From: Erysipelotrichaceae bacterium
GTDB lineage: Bacteria > Bacillota_I > Bacilli_A > Erysipelotrichales > Erysipelotrichaceae
Direction of reading: 5' to 3'
Length of the DNA: 5,719 nucleotides
Assembly: GCA_020026035.1 (NCBI GenBank)
Contig: JAHHRC010000086.1
Coordinates: forward strand, 1 to 5,719
Within the stretch, counting starts at the first letter, position 1; each line of letters begins with the position of its first letter. The position numbers and the translations under genes were made by a program. Of this stretch, positions 1-4,192 are shown in pieces. The notes below the pieces were generated by a model. It had not been told where the DNA came from and did not search any database. It worked only from the letters and a program-made list of their open reading frames with translations.

Positions 1-55
1 AACCGCCGACCCTCTGCTTGTAAGGCAGATGCTCTCCCAACTGAGCTATACCTCC
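1..55 (-). tRNA. tRNA-Val (anticodon UAC), 3' part cut off by window edge
   Basis: On the minus strand the sequence opens with acceptor arm GGAGGTA, then TA, a D-arm beginning GCTCAGTTGGGAGAGC, and an anticodon stem TCTGC/GCAGA enclosing the loop CTTACAA. The anticodon is TAC, which decodes GUA valine. The variable region and the start of the T-arm run off the left edge, so the 3' acceptor strand and CCA cannot be seen. The 5' end faces the prophage-like genes. A tRNA used as an attachment site normally has its 3' end toward the element, so this gene is probably flanking host DNA and not the att core. Confidence 0.93.
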
Positions 56-89
56 ATGTATCACAATCACTTACCGCGACTGCTCAATT

Positions 90-118
90 AATATACCATT
101 TGATACAAACCCCGTCAA
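90..118 (-). promoter_or_regulatory. Promoter of the tRNA-Val gene
   Basis: Read on the minus strand there is a -35 box TTGACG (118-113), a spacer of exactly 17 bp, and a -10 box TATATT (95-90) preceded by TGG, which adds an extended -10 element. Transcription would begin near 83, about 28 nt before the tRNA 5' end. This places host-type regulatory DNA out to at least position 118. Confidence 0.75.
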
Positions 119-400
119 TCAATTTCCATAGTTTTTTCACAACACTTCCAAATATCCCCATACATTCGCCTATATTTGGCAAAACAAAAAAACACCCCCT
201 ATTTTGACCACGGAGTTAACCACGAAAAAAAAACGTCGCATAACCATGCCACATAAGACCATTTGGGTGGAGTGGGTACCAAAGCACAACTTTACAATAA
301 ATCATTCAAAACCGTTTAAAATCAACGTTTTTTAGATATAACCAGCCAAAAAACCACAAAAACTATCATTCAAATTTCAAATAAATTATTGCAAGTTGAG
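119..400. other. AT-rich non-coding stretch, probable host/prophage boundary region
   Basis: I find no ORF with a credible ribosome binding site on either strand. The stretch is AT-rich with A-runs, a 12-bp-period direct repeat (ACCACG at 207-212 and 219-224) and a GTGGGTACCAAA block at 272-283. In prophages of this type the attachment site usually lies just beyond the lysis module, so the junction is expected here or slightly to the right. Assigning the exact core needs the other prophage end, which is outside the window. Confidence 0.4.
207..224 (+). repeat. Short direct repeat ACCACG, 12-bp period
   Basis: ACCACG occurs at 207-212 and 219-224. Aligned on the minus strand as two 12-mers, the copies share CGTGGT and the following AA with one base between. 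Closely spaced short direct repeats on the phage side of an att core can be arm-type binding sites of a tyrosine integrase, but a chance repeat is also possible at this length. Confidence 0.3.
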
Positions 401-459
401 AAATAAAAAAGAATCTTCGCTATCCAACATCAATTCGTTAAATAATATAGCGAAAATTC
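401..459 (-). terminator. Intrinsic terminator for a leftward (antisense) transcript
   Basis: Positions 411-423 (GAATCTTCGCTAT) and 447-459 (ATAGCGAAAATTC) form a 13-bp inverted repeat with one mismatch and a 23-nt loop. On the minus strand the stem is followed directly by TTTTTTATTT (410-401), the classic terminator arrangement. No minus-strand protein gene lies to its right until beyond 1176, and that operon has its own terminators. The most economical transcript for it to end is the antisense RNA predicted from the promoter at 666-695. Confidence 0.75.
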
Positions 460-480
460 ATCAAAAGTTCTCTTTTTTTG

Positions 481-509
481 TTTACATAGTTTGTCGACTA
501 TGGTATAAT
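481..509 (+). promoter_or_regulatory. Strong promoter of the small-peptide/RHH operon with embedded operator
   Basis: There is a -35 box TTTACA (481-486), a 17-bp spacer and a perfect -10 TATAAT (504-509) preceded by TGG (extended -10). Transcription should start near 516. Between the boxes, CATAGT (485-490) and ACTATG (497-502) form a 6-bp inverted repeat around TTGTCG. A protein bound there would block RNA polymerase, so this is a good operator candidate. The core GTCGAC (493-498) is itself palindromic. The ribbon-helix-helix protein encoded downstream is the obvious local candidate to bind it, but that is inference. Confidence 0.8.
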
Positions 510-535
510 TAAAGCATAAGGAAGGAGGTGAAGAA

Positions 536-628
536 ATGAGTTTGGAATTAAAAATAGCGGTAATCAGTCTGCTAATTGATACCGCTAGCTTAGTAGTCGC
601 AATCTATTGCGCTGCTAAAAATCGCTAA
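536..628 (+). CDS. 30-residue single-pass membrane peptide, type I toxin / holin-like toxin candidate
   Basis: The ORF encodes a 30-residue peptide beginning MSLELK, with one hydrophobic segment (about residues 7-26, IAVISLLIDTASLVVAIYCA) and a basic tail ending AAKNR. The start is fixed by AAGGAGGTGA at 522-531, a near-perfect anti-Shine-Dalgarno match four bases before the ATG. A short hydrophobic helix with a charged C-terminus is the general design of type I toxins and of the 'putative holin-like toxin' (Hol_Tox) peptides of Firmicutes. It likely inserts in the cytoplasmic membrane. It is the first gene after the promoter at 481-509, and a predicted antisense RNA covers it entirely. The membrane-peptide nature is clear from sequence, but the toxin role is inferred. 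A small holin or signalling peptide is the main alternative. Confidence 0.72.
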   Translation: MSLELKIAVISLLIDTASLVVAIYCAAKNR

Positions 629-657
629 GGGTTATGGGGGATTTATTCCCCACCCTT
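627..657 (+). other. Stem-loop between the two small peptide ORFs
   Basis: AAGGG (627-631) pairs with CCCTT (653-657), and TGGGG (635-639) with CCCCA (648-652). The three bases TTA bulge out and GATTTATT forms the loop. It starts inside the stop codon of the first peptide ORF. No U-run of useful length follows, so it would at most be a weak terminator or an mRNA-stabilising 3' hairpin. On the other strand the same sequence forms the 5' stem-loop of the predicted antisense RNA, so the two RNAs carry complementary loops. Confidence 0.65.
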
Positions 658-665
658 TCAAACTC

Positions 666-695
666 ATTATAGTTATGAACGCATTAACATTTCAA
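666..695 (-). promoter_or_regulatory. Promoter for the antisense RNA
   Basis: On the minus strand there is TTGAAA (695-690), an 18-bp spacer and a perfect TATAAT (671-666). Transcription would start near 659 and run left over the first small peptide ORF. The promoter overlaps the start codon region of the second peptide ORF (ATG at 675), so the two functions share DNA. Confidence 0.65.
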
Positions 696-767
696 GTGCT
701 AAGCCTAATTATTAGCGCATTCAATCTAGTTCTTTTAGTTCATATAGCAAAGAACTCAAAAAAGTAG
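675..767 (+). CDS. Second 30-residue membrane peptide, tandem relative of the first
   Basis: The ORF encodes a 30-residue peptide, MNALTFQ followed by a hydrophobic stretch (about residues 8-24, VLSLIISAFNLVLLVHI) and the basic tail AKNSKK. It has the same length as the peptide at 536-628. The helices align without gaps (ISLLIDTASLVVAIYCAA against LSLIISAFNLVLLVHIAK), which suggests an old duplication. Unlike the first ORF it has no recognisable ribosome binding site (CATTATAGTT precedes the ATG), and its start lies inside the antisense promoter. It may be translated weakly or by read-through, or be decaying. Its stop codon is 10 nt before the next gene and supplies part of that gene's AGGAGG site. 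It would lie on the same mRNA as its neighbours. Confidence 0.5.
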   Translation: MNALTFQVLSLIISAFNLVLLVHIAKNSKK

Positions 768-777
768 GAGGTATGAC

Positions 778-972
778 ATGGCAGAAGAAAAGTTCGACCA
801 GATGCAATACATTGCAGAATGGAAGAAAAAGAAGATGAGATCCGTAAGCGCTCAGTACAACGCTGAGTTCGTAACTAACTTCAAAGACGCATGCAAGAAG
901 TTAGGTTTGGTGCAATCTCAAGTCTTCCGTAAAGCAATGCAAGAAGTCATCGACGAAGCAAACAAGAAGTAA
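778..972 (+). CDS. 64-residue ribbon-helix-helix (Arc/CopG-like) protein
   Basis: A small basic protein with a strong AGGAGG seven bases before the ATG. After an acidic-then-lysine-rich N-terminus (residues 1-19) comes a short beta-strand candidate MRSVSAQYNA (20-29), helix A EFVTNFKDACKKLG (30-43), a turn LVQS, and helix B QVFRKAMQEVIDEANKK (48-64). That order is the ribbon-helix-helix fold, whose members act as dimers that insert the strand into the DNA major groove. It is the last gene of the unit starting at 481 and is followed directly by a terminator. It could autoregulate that promoter, where a palindrome sits between the boxes, or serve another prophage function. The fold is assigned from residue pattern only and no family name was recognised. 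Confidence 0.72.
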   Translation: MAEEKFDQMQYIAEWKKKKMRSVSAQYNAEFVTNFKDACKKLGLVQSQVFRKAMQEVIDEANKK

Positions 973-981
973 CACAAGATG

Positions 982-1009
982 GGTTAGCATACGCTAGCCT
1001 TTTCTTTTT
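982..1009 (+). terminator. Intrinsic terminator of the plus-strand unit
   Basis: GGTTAGC (982-988) and GCTAGCC (993-999) form a 7-bp stem with one G-T pair and the loop ATAC, followed by TTTTCTTTTT. It ends transcripts from the promoter at 481-509, giving an mRNA of roughly 490 nt. Confidence 0.85.
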
Positions 1010-1013
1010 GCAT

Positions 1014-1043
1014 AAAAAAAGTAAGAGAGGGAATTTCTCTTAC
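1014..1043 (-). terminator. Second intrinsic terminator on the leftward strand
   Basis: GTAAGAGA (1021-1028) and TCTCTTAC (1036-1043) are perfectly complementary around a 7-nt loop. On the minus strand the stem is followed by seven Ts (1020-1014). It faces the plus-strand terminator at 982-1009 and backs up the one just after the lysis genes. Confidence 0.85.
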
Positions 1044-1132
1044 CTTCAATTAGTAAAGGCATTAAGCCGAACCAAATGACACCTGTATTGTAGCACATGT
1101 TTTTCAAATATCTATTAACTAACGACTTATGC

Positions 1133-1174
1133 AAAATAAAAAAGCTTATGATGTCCGTGCAAACACCATAAGCC
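1133..1174 (-). terminator. Terminator at the end of the late (lysis) operon
   Basis: On the minus strand GGCTTATGGTG (1174-1164) pairs with CATCATAAGCT (1153-1143), with G-U pairs allowed, around a 10-nt loop, followed by TTTTTTATTTT. It begins two bases after the stop codon of the last lysis gene. This placement argues against the 61-codon ORF running through it being a gene. Confidence 0.85.
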
Positions 1175-1175
1175 T

Positions 1176-1565
1176 TCAATCTTGTCTATCTTTTCGGTTC
1201 ACAAAAAAATCTGTTAGGTCATCCCTATCTTGTTTCAATTCCGTAATACCGTTACCGGTAATCATGTGATTCAGAATCGATATCTGGGATGTCCCTAGTT
1301 TATCGATAGCCACATTTAGATGCCTTCGTTGCGCAGCAAGTTCTTCGCTAATACTCATGATAGCTCGATTGTGCTCTCTTAACTCACGCTCGTGTTCTTT
1401 GAGCAATTGATTTGTATCTGTCAGTTGCGCTTTCATCTTGTCGATTTCGGCTTTCAAGTGTGCAATTGGAGTCTTGGAAAACAAGTACTCCAACGCTTTA
1501 ATTCCACCCGATACAATCGCTATCCAAGCTAAGAACTCCTTCGTTGTTGCCCATGTGACGTGCAT
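1176..1565 (-). CDS. Membrane-anchored coiled-coil lysis-module protein
   Basis: A 129-residue protein with one N-terminal membrane segment (about 8-29, KEFLAWIAIVSGGIKALEYL), then a long charged coiled coil (about 38-92, IDKMKAQLTDTNQLLKEHER and onward) and a C-terminal part (about 95-120) containing ILNHMITGNGITELKQDR. An 'NH.I.GNGI..(L/M)K' segment near the C-terminus recurs, as I recall it, in small proteins beside the lysis genes of Firmicutes phages. The ATG is chosen because it overlaps the holin stop (TGATG), giving translational coupling; the upstream GTG is unlikely. As the last gene of the lysis module it may be a second holin, an antiholin, or a membrane tether comparable to XhlA. 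The exact role cannot be told from sequence, and the coiled coil suggests oligomerisation. Confidence 0.7.
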   Translation of the reverse strand: MHVTWATTKEFLAWIAIVSGGIKALEYLFSKTPIAHLKAEIDKMKAQLTDTNQLLKEHERELREHNRAIMSISEELAAQRRHLNVAIDKLGTSQISILNHMITGNGITELKQDRDDLTDFFVNRKDRQD

Positions 1566-1771
1566 CACTCATAGTCCTTATCAATGCTGTTAGAGTCAAC
1601 ATTGCCCTCAACTAGTATATAAGTGACTAATGCGCCCGTCCCCATGATAATCCCTGTAATTTGAGCAATCTCAGCATCTGTATGACCAAACGCCACAAGG
1701 TAAGGCACTACCGCACCACAAACGGCGCACCAAAACTTACGGCTTGATAGTTTACGCTTCCAGTCAATCAT
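1565..1771 (-). CDS. Phage holin, two membrane segments
   Basis: A 68-residue protein, MIDWKRKLSSRKFW followed by two predicted membrane helices (about residues 12-29 and 36-55) and an acidic hydrophilic tail ending DKDYE. The basic WKRKL..RKFW N-terminus, two short helices joined by a polar turn (GHTDAEIAQ) and a final charged tail fit a small phage holin. Such a holin opens the cytoplasmic membrane at the end of infection so the endolysin can reach peptidoglycan. The ATG at 1771 is preferred over an upstream TTG because AGGAG lies seven bases before it. It begins one base after the endolysin stop and overlaps the next gene by one base. The family assignment rests on topology and position, which is typical. 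Confidence 0.82.
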   Translation of the reverse strand: MIDWKRKLSSRKFWCAVCGAVVPYLVAFGHTDAEIAQITGIIMGTGALVTYILVEGNVDSNSIDKDYE

Positions 1772-1772
1772 A

Positions 1773-3251
1773 TTAAAGCTCCTTTTCAATCTCTTTTATT
1801 CGTTGTCGAATTATCGCAAGTTTTTCTTTAAGATCTTGATTCTCAAGTTCGATATCTCGAACCTTTTTCTCTAGATCTACATGCTCTTTTGCCTTCTTTT
1901 CTTCTAGATCCGTGACTTCTTTGTCTAGATCTAGAACCTTTTCTTCCTTCTTTGGAACAAATACTAAGGCACTTGCTAACTTGCGATTTGTTCTAAACTT
2001 CCACTCACCATTTGCGATGAGCGAGGTCGAACCACCACCATCGAAGATGGCGCAGAAGTCCGCACCTTGCTTTTGAGCAAAGGCTGTCATAGCTCGCGGA
2101 GTCATTGCACGATGAACCGCAAACACCCATTTCCCTTCAATTCGTAACAAAGCACTTATGGCCGTTGTAAGCGTATCTTTGTTTGGTAAACCACTCGAAC
2201 GAATGATTGGTGCATACCCAGGATTTATCTTTCCATCAAAGATTGTGATGGAATACGGTGAGCACGCACACTTCACATCCGTATTATTCAACCAGTAGTC
2301 ATTCGCTAATGTGTAATGTGGTTGATTGTCTTTATCAATCCACAAAGCAATGAACTCTTTTTGTTCTGGCTTGTTGTTAATGTTGAGACCTTGTTCAACG
2401 CCAAGATGGTAACTAGGCGCAAAATAATTCGCGTTCATTTTCGCAATCACATCATATCCACGTCCTAGTCTATCTAATGTTTCATACCCACTAGAACCAA
2501 CCAACGAAATATCCGCACCATTTGGGCATGTCGCTAACATCACTCCATCGTGAACATTTACTTCCACTCGATTTGACTGTGGCTGTTTGTCTTCTTTTGC
2601 CGTAGATCTAGCTCCAGCGTAAGCATTCCACGCCTTAATATCTCCGTAGAACACGTTACAGTCCAAGTTGTTTGAATAGCCATTCAATCTTCCACTGGAT
2701 GTCCATTGCCAAATAGCACACGACTTCCAATGTCTTAATTTTGGAGCAGTTCCAGCATTTGTCATATCGAAGTTGTAATCAACGATATTGTCACGATACT
2801 TCGCAACCCACAATCCATAATCTCCAGCCACAACCGAAGACCAGTCATAAGCGTTCTCTACCGATTCAGACATATAAATGAGTGGCTTCACACCACTCAA
2901 ACGATAGATTTCATCTAAGAATCGCTTTGCCCAATCAACCTTGTACACAATCTTGTATGCTACATGATTCTTCGTAAAGTTCTCCCAATCAAGCGCCGGT
3001 ATTCCCTTACCGAAGTAATTCTTTGTGTTTTGATAGAAATATCTTGCTTCTTCGATTGGGTCATTTTGCGCTTCCGCAAAATGATAAAAGCCCCACGGAA
3101 TTCCATTGTGAATGCAATGCTGAACCGTCTTGTCACAGTCCGCATTCACATACCATGTTCCTTGTGTGGCCTTTGTGATAATAAAATCGGCACTAACTGC
3201 CTTTAAGTCAATGCCGTGTTGATGATATGAGATATCAATACCTTTTAACAT
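1773..3251 (-). CDS. Endolysin: GH25 muramidase + phosphodiester glycosidase (NAGPA-type) + coiled coil
   Basis: A 492-residue protein. Residues 1-215 are a GH25 lysozyme. They carry the N-terminal LKGIDISYHQ with Asp6, the catalytic-type ALDWEN with Asp88 and Glu90, and the late WQWTSSG...LDCNVF signature. These enzymes cut the MurNAc-GlcNAc bond of peptidoglycan. After a linker, residues about 228-435 look like the NAGPA/phosphodiester glycosidase family (formerly DUF2233), with MNANYF (272-277) and the diagnostic IFDGGGSTSL (402-411) followed by TNRKLASALVF. This domain might attack sugar phosphodiesters such as wall teichoic acid decorations. Residues about 438-492 are a heptad-patterned coiled coil, possibly for oligomerisation in place of a usual wall-binding repeat. 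The ATG at 3251 follows GGAGGT; the GTG 12 bases upstream lies within that site. No signal peptide is present, so export depends on the holin. Confidence 0.93.
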   Translation of the reverse strand: MLKGIDISYHQHGIDLKAVSADFIITKATQGTWYVNADCDKTVQHCIHNGIPWGFYHFAEAQNDPIEEARYFYQNTKNYFGKGIPALDWENFTKNHVAYKIVYKVDWAKRFLDEIYRLSGVKPLIYMSESVENAYDWSSVVAGDYGLWVAKYRDNIVDYNFDMTNAGTAPKLRHWKSCAIWQWTSSGRLNGYSNNLDCNVFYGDIKAWNAYAGARSTAKEDKQPQSNRVEVNVHDGVMLATCPNGADISLVGSSGYETLDRLGRGYDVIAKMNANYFAPSYHLGVEQGLNINNKPEQKEFIALWIDKDNQPHYTLANDYWLNNTDVKCACSPYSITIFDGKINPGYAPIIRSSGLPNKDTLTTAISALLRIEGKWVFAVHRAMTPRAMTAFAQKQGADFCAIFDGGGSTSLIANGEWKFRTNRKLASALVFVPKKEEKVLDLDKEVTDLEEKKAKEHVDLEKKVRDIELENQDLKEKLAIIRQRIKEIEKEL

Positions 3252-3271
3252 GTATACCTCCACTTTTGAAT

Positions 3272-3628
3272 TTACTCAACGGAAAAGAATGAAACATTAA
3301 TCTCCGTTGGTTGTGGGTTACTTCCGGTATTTCTTTGTTTGGAAATTCGATATTGCGAATACCCACTGAATGTCTCAGTAAACGATTTAGAGATATTCCA
3401 ACTATACGTTGTTAAAGTTTGCCACGAACTTCCACTGTATCCTTGAACATCCGCTTTCACCCAACTGTTTCCTGAGTTCGTATTACCTGACACAACAAAG
3501 CCAATCTTTGTACTAGTTGATTTTGCTTGAAAGGTTTTACTTGTCCATGAATCTCTTGTCGCTGGCCCTTTCTCAGAAGATACGGCAAGTTTCCCACCAG
3601 CTACCATTGAGTTTGTCCTACCGATCAT
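3272..3628 (-). CDS. Tail-associated beta-rich protein A, MIGRTNS family
   Basis: A 118-residue protein beginning MIGRTNS, then a Ser/Thr/Gly-rich body with alternating hydrophobic strands (for example TKIGFVVSGN and the final NVSFFSVE). It has no cysteine motif, signal peptide or membrane segment. It is the last of four consecutive genes sharing this N-terminus, and sits 20 bases before the endolysin. The shared start joined to unrelated beta-rich bodies suggests a docking peptide carrying exchangeable binding domains, so a role as a small receptor-binding or baseplate accessory protein is plausible. I do not recognise the body. GAGGGG lies seven bases before the ATG as a moderate ribosome binding site. 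The ATG also overlaps the TGA that ends the shifted frame of the upstream leader ORF. Confidence 0.75.
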   Translation of the reverse strand: MIGRTNSMVAGGKLAVSSEKGPATRDSWTSKTFQAKSTSTKIGFVVSGNTNSGNSWVKADVQGYSGSSWQTLTTYSWNISKSFTETFSGYSQYRISKQRNTGSNPQPTEINVSFFSVE

Positions 3629-3698
3629 AGTAAGACCCCTCTTTCGGTTGAGATTCTACTTAAACGTGTACCCCCCCGATTTTCTGCATCACAATCAT
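3625..3698 (-). CDS. Leader ORF A' with a G7 tract; full length needs a -1 shift (or an eighth G)
   Basis: A tiny ORF starts at ATG 3698, seven bases after AGGAG. It encodes MIVMQKIGGVHV and stops at 3660-3662 in the frame as written. The Gly codons are a run of seven Gs (3677-3671). If one more G is read, the frame continues GGGTRLSRISTERGVLL and ends at a TGA (3627-3625) overlapping the ATG of protein A, giving 24 residues. The leaders before genes B and C have the same layout and similar residues beyond the tract, so the shifted frame is probably real coding sequence. The product may be a small structural peptide, or its translation may mainly control gene A. Sequencing undercall of the G run is the main alternative. 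Confidence 0.5.
3671..3677 (-). repeat. G7 homopolymer in leader ORF A'
   Basis: Seven consecutive Gs on the coding strand, codons 8 and 9 plus one base of leader A'. A mononucleotide tract inside a coding start is a classic slippage site for replication, transcription or translation. Its end is 42 bases before the ATG of gene A. Confidence 0.85.
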
Positions 3699-3712
3699 GT
3701 TTTTTCTCCTTT

Positions 3713-4078
3713 TCATTCAACCAACGTCACTGTCATCGGGAAACCATACAATTCCCCGATTAAAGTGACAACTGTTCCATTATGAACATTCTTACATAAA
3801 CATGTTCCAATAACTGTTGTTAAGTCACCACTTCCACCTTGCGTTTTCGTGTATGTCGTATCTTGCCACACAACACTTCCATCACTCAAATTGAAAGTGA
3901 ATGAAGTTCCATTCAAGTAATGTCTGCCATCCGCCGCAGCACACGATAAGAAAACTGTATGATTCCCACTAGGCAAATCACTTATTGTGTATCTTACTCG
4001 CTGCGCTCCGGTTGATGCATAACCCCTTACCTTTTTCAATTTCGTGCTTCTTGCACAACTATTTGTTCTACCTATCAT
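3713..4078 (-). CDS. Tail-associated beta-rich protein B, MIGRTNS family
   Basis: A 121-residue protein with the N-terminus MIGRTNSCARS, then a body of predicted beta-strands (RVRYTISDLPSGNHTVFLSC, GTSFTFNLSDGSVVW) ending GFPMTVTLVE. The ISDLPSGNHTVFL segment, with SFTFNL and VVWQDT strands, resembles an immunoglobulin-like or jelly-roll sandwich, but no family is recognised. Four cysteines (residues 8, 46, 93 and 95) are present. AGAGG lies seven bases before the ATG, and the ATG overlaps the TGA of the shifted leader frame. It ends 14 bases before the next leader ORF (A'). As for its neighbours, a tail-tip binding role is inferred from position, size and the shared N-terminus. Confidence 0.75.
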   Translation of the reverse strand: MIGRTNSCARSTKLKKVRGYASTGAQRVRYTISDLPSGNHTVFLSCAAADGRHYLNGTSFTFNLSDGSVVWQDTTYTKTQGGSGDLTTVIGTCLCKNVHNGTVVTLIGELYGFPMTVTLVE

Positions 4079-4148
4079 CGTAGAACCTCTTTGTTGGAAA
4101 GGATTTCAGTTACTTGAATACCCCCCCATTTTTCCACATAACAATCAT
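4075..4148 (-). CDS. Leader ORF B' with a G7 tract; full length needs a -1 shift (or an eighth G)
   Basis: It starts at ATG 4148, six bases after AAGGAG. In the written frame it encodes MIVMWKNGGVFK and stops at 4112-4110. The seven Gs are 4127-4121. With one extra G it reads on as GGGIQVTEILSNKEVLR and stops at TGA 4077-4075, overlapping the ATG of gene B, for 24 residues. The distance from the tract to the next ATG (42 bases) is identical to leader A'. The conserved VL pair before the last residue is written with different leucine codons in the three leaders (TTA, CTA, TTG), as expected if selection acts on the peptide. Confidence 0.5.
4121..4127 (-). repeat. G7 homopolymer in leader ORF B'
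   Basis: Seven Gs on the coding strand, at the same codon position as in leader A' and 42 bases before the ATG of gene B. Confidence 0.85.
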
Positions 4149-4192
4149 TTTTATCTCCTTAAAACAATGGCGTCGATTCCATTTATCTACCA

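Larger units (their letters stand above)
404..659 (-). ncRNA. Predicted antisense RNA (type I antitoxin candidate), about 255 nt
   Basis: This RNA is inferred from two minus-strand signals: a near-consensus promoter at 695-666 and an intrinsic terminator at 459-401. Its 5' end near 659 would begin with the hairpin of 657-627, then run antisense over the whole of the small membrane-peptide ORF (536-628), its very strong ribosome binding site and the 5' leader of its mRNA. Full complementarity to the toxin-like mRNA over about 140 nt matches known type I systems such as txpA/RatA and bsrG/SR4 in Bacillus. The start and end are estimates from promoter and terminator geometry. No conserved RNA family was recognised. 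Confidence 0.55.

Noticed and set aside
1..55. tRNA-Val as the prophage attachment core
   Set aside because: Elements integrating in tRNA genes normally lie beyond the 3' end, while here the 5' end and the tRNA promoter face the element.
246..335. Plus-strand ORF of 29 codons (MPHKTIWVEW...) in the gene-free region
   Set aside because: No Shine-Dalgarno sequence precedes it and no promoter or homologous peptide is apparent; chance is enough at this length.
485..502. LexA/SOS box in the plus-strand promoter
   Set aside because: The palindrome CATAGT-N6-ACTATG does not match the Firmicutes GAAC-N4-GTTC type LexA box.
994..1179. Minus-strand ORF of 61 codons after the last lysis gene
   Set aside because: It starts at a TTG without a ribosome binding site and runs straight through two intrinsic terminators, so it is not a credible gene.
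2960..3206. ORFs of 61 codons (minus) and 80 codons (plus) inside the endolysin gene
   Set aside because: Both are shadows of the GH25 coding sequence, without ribosome binding sites or recognisable protein features.
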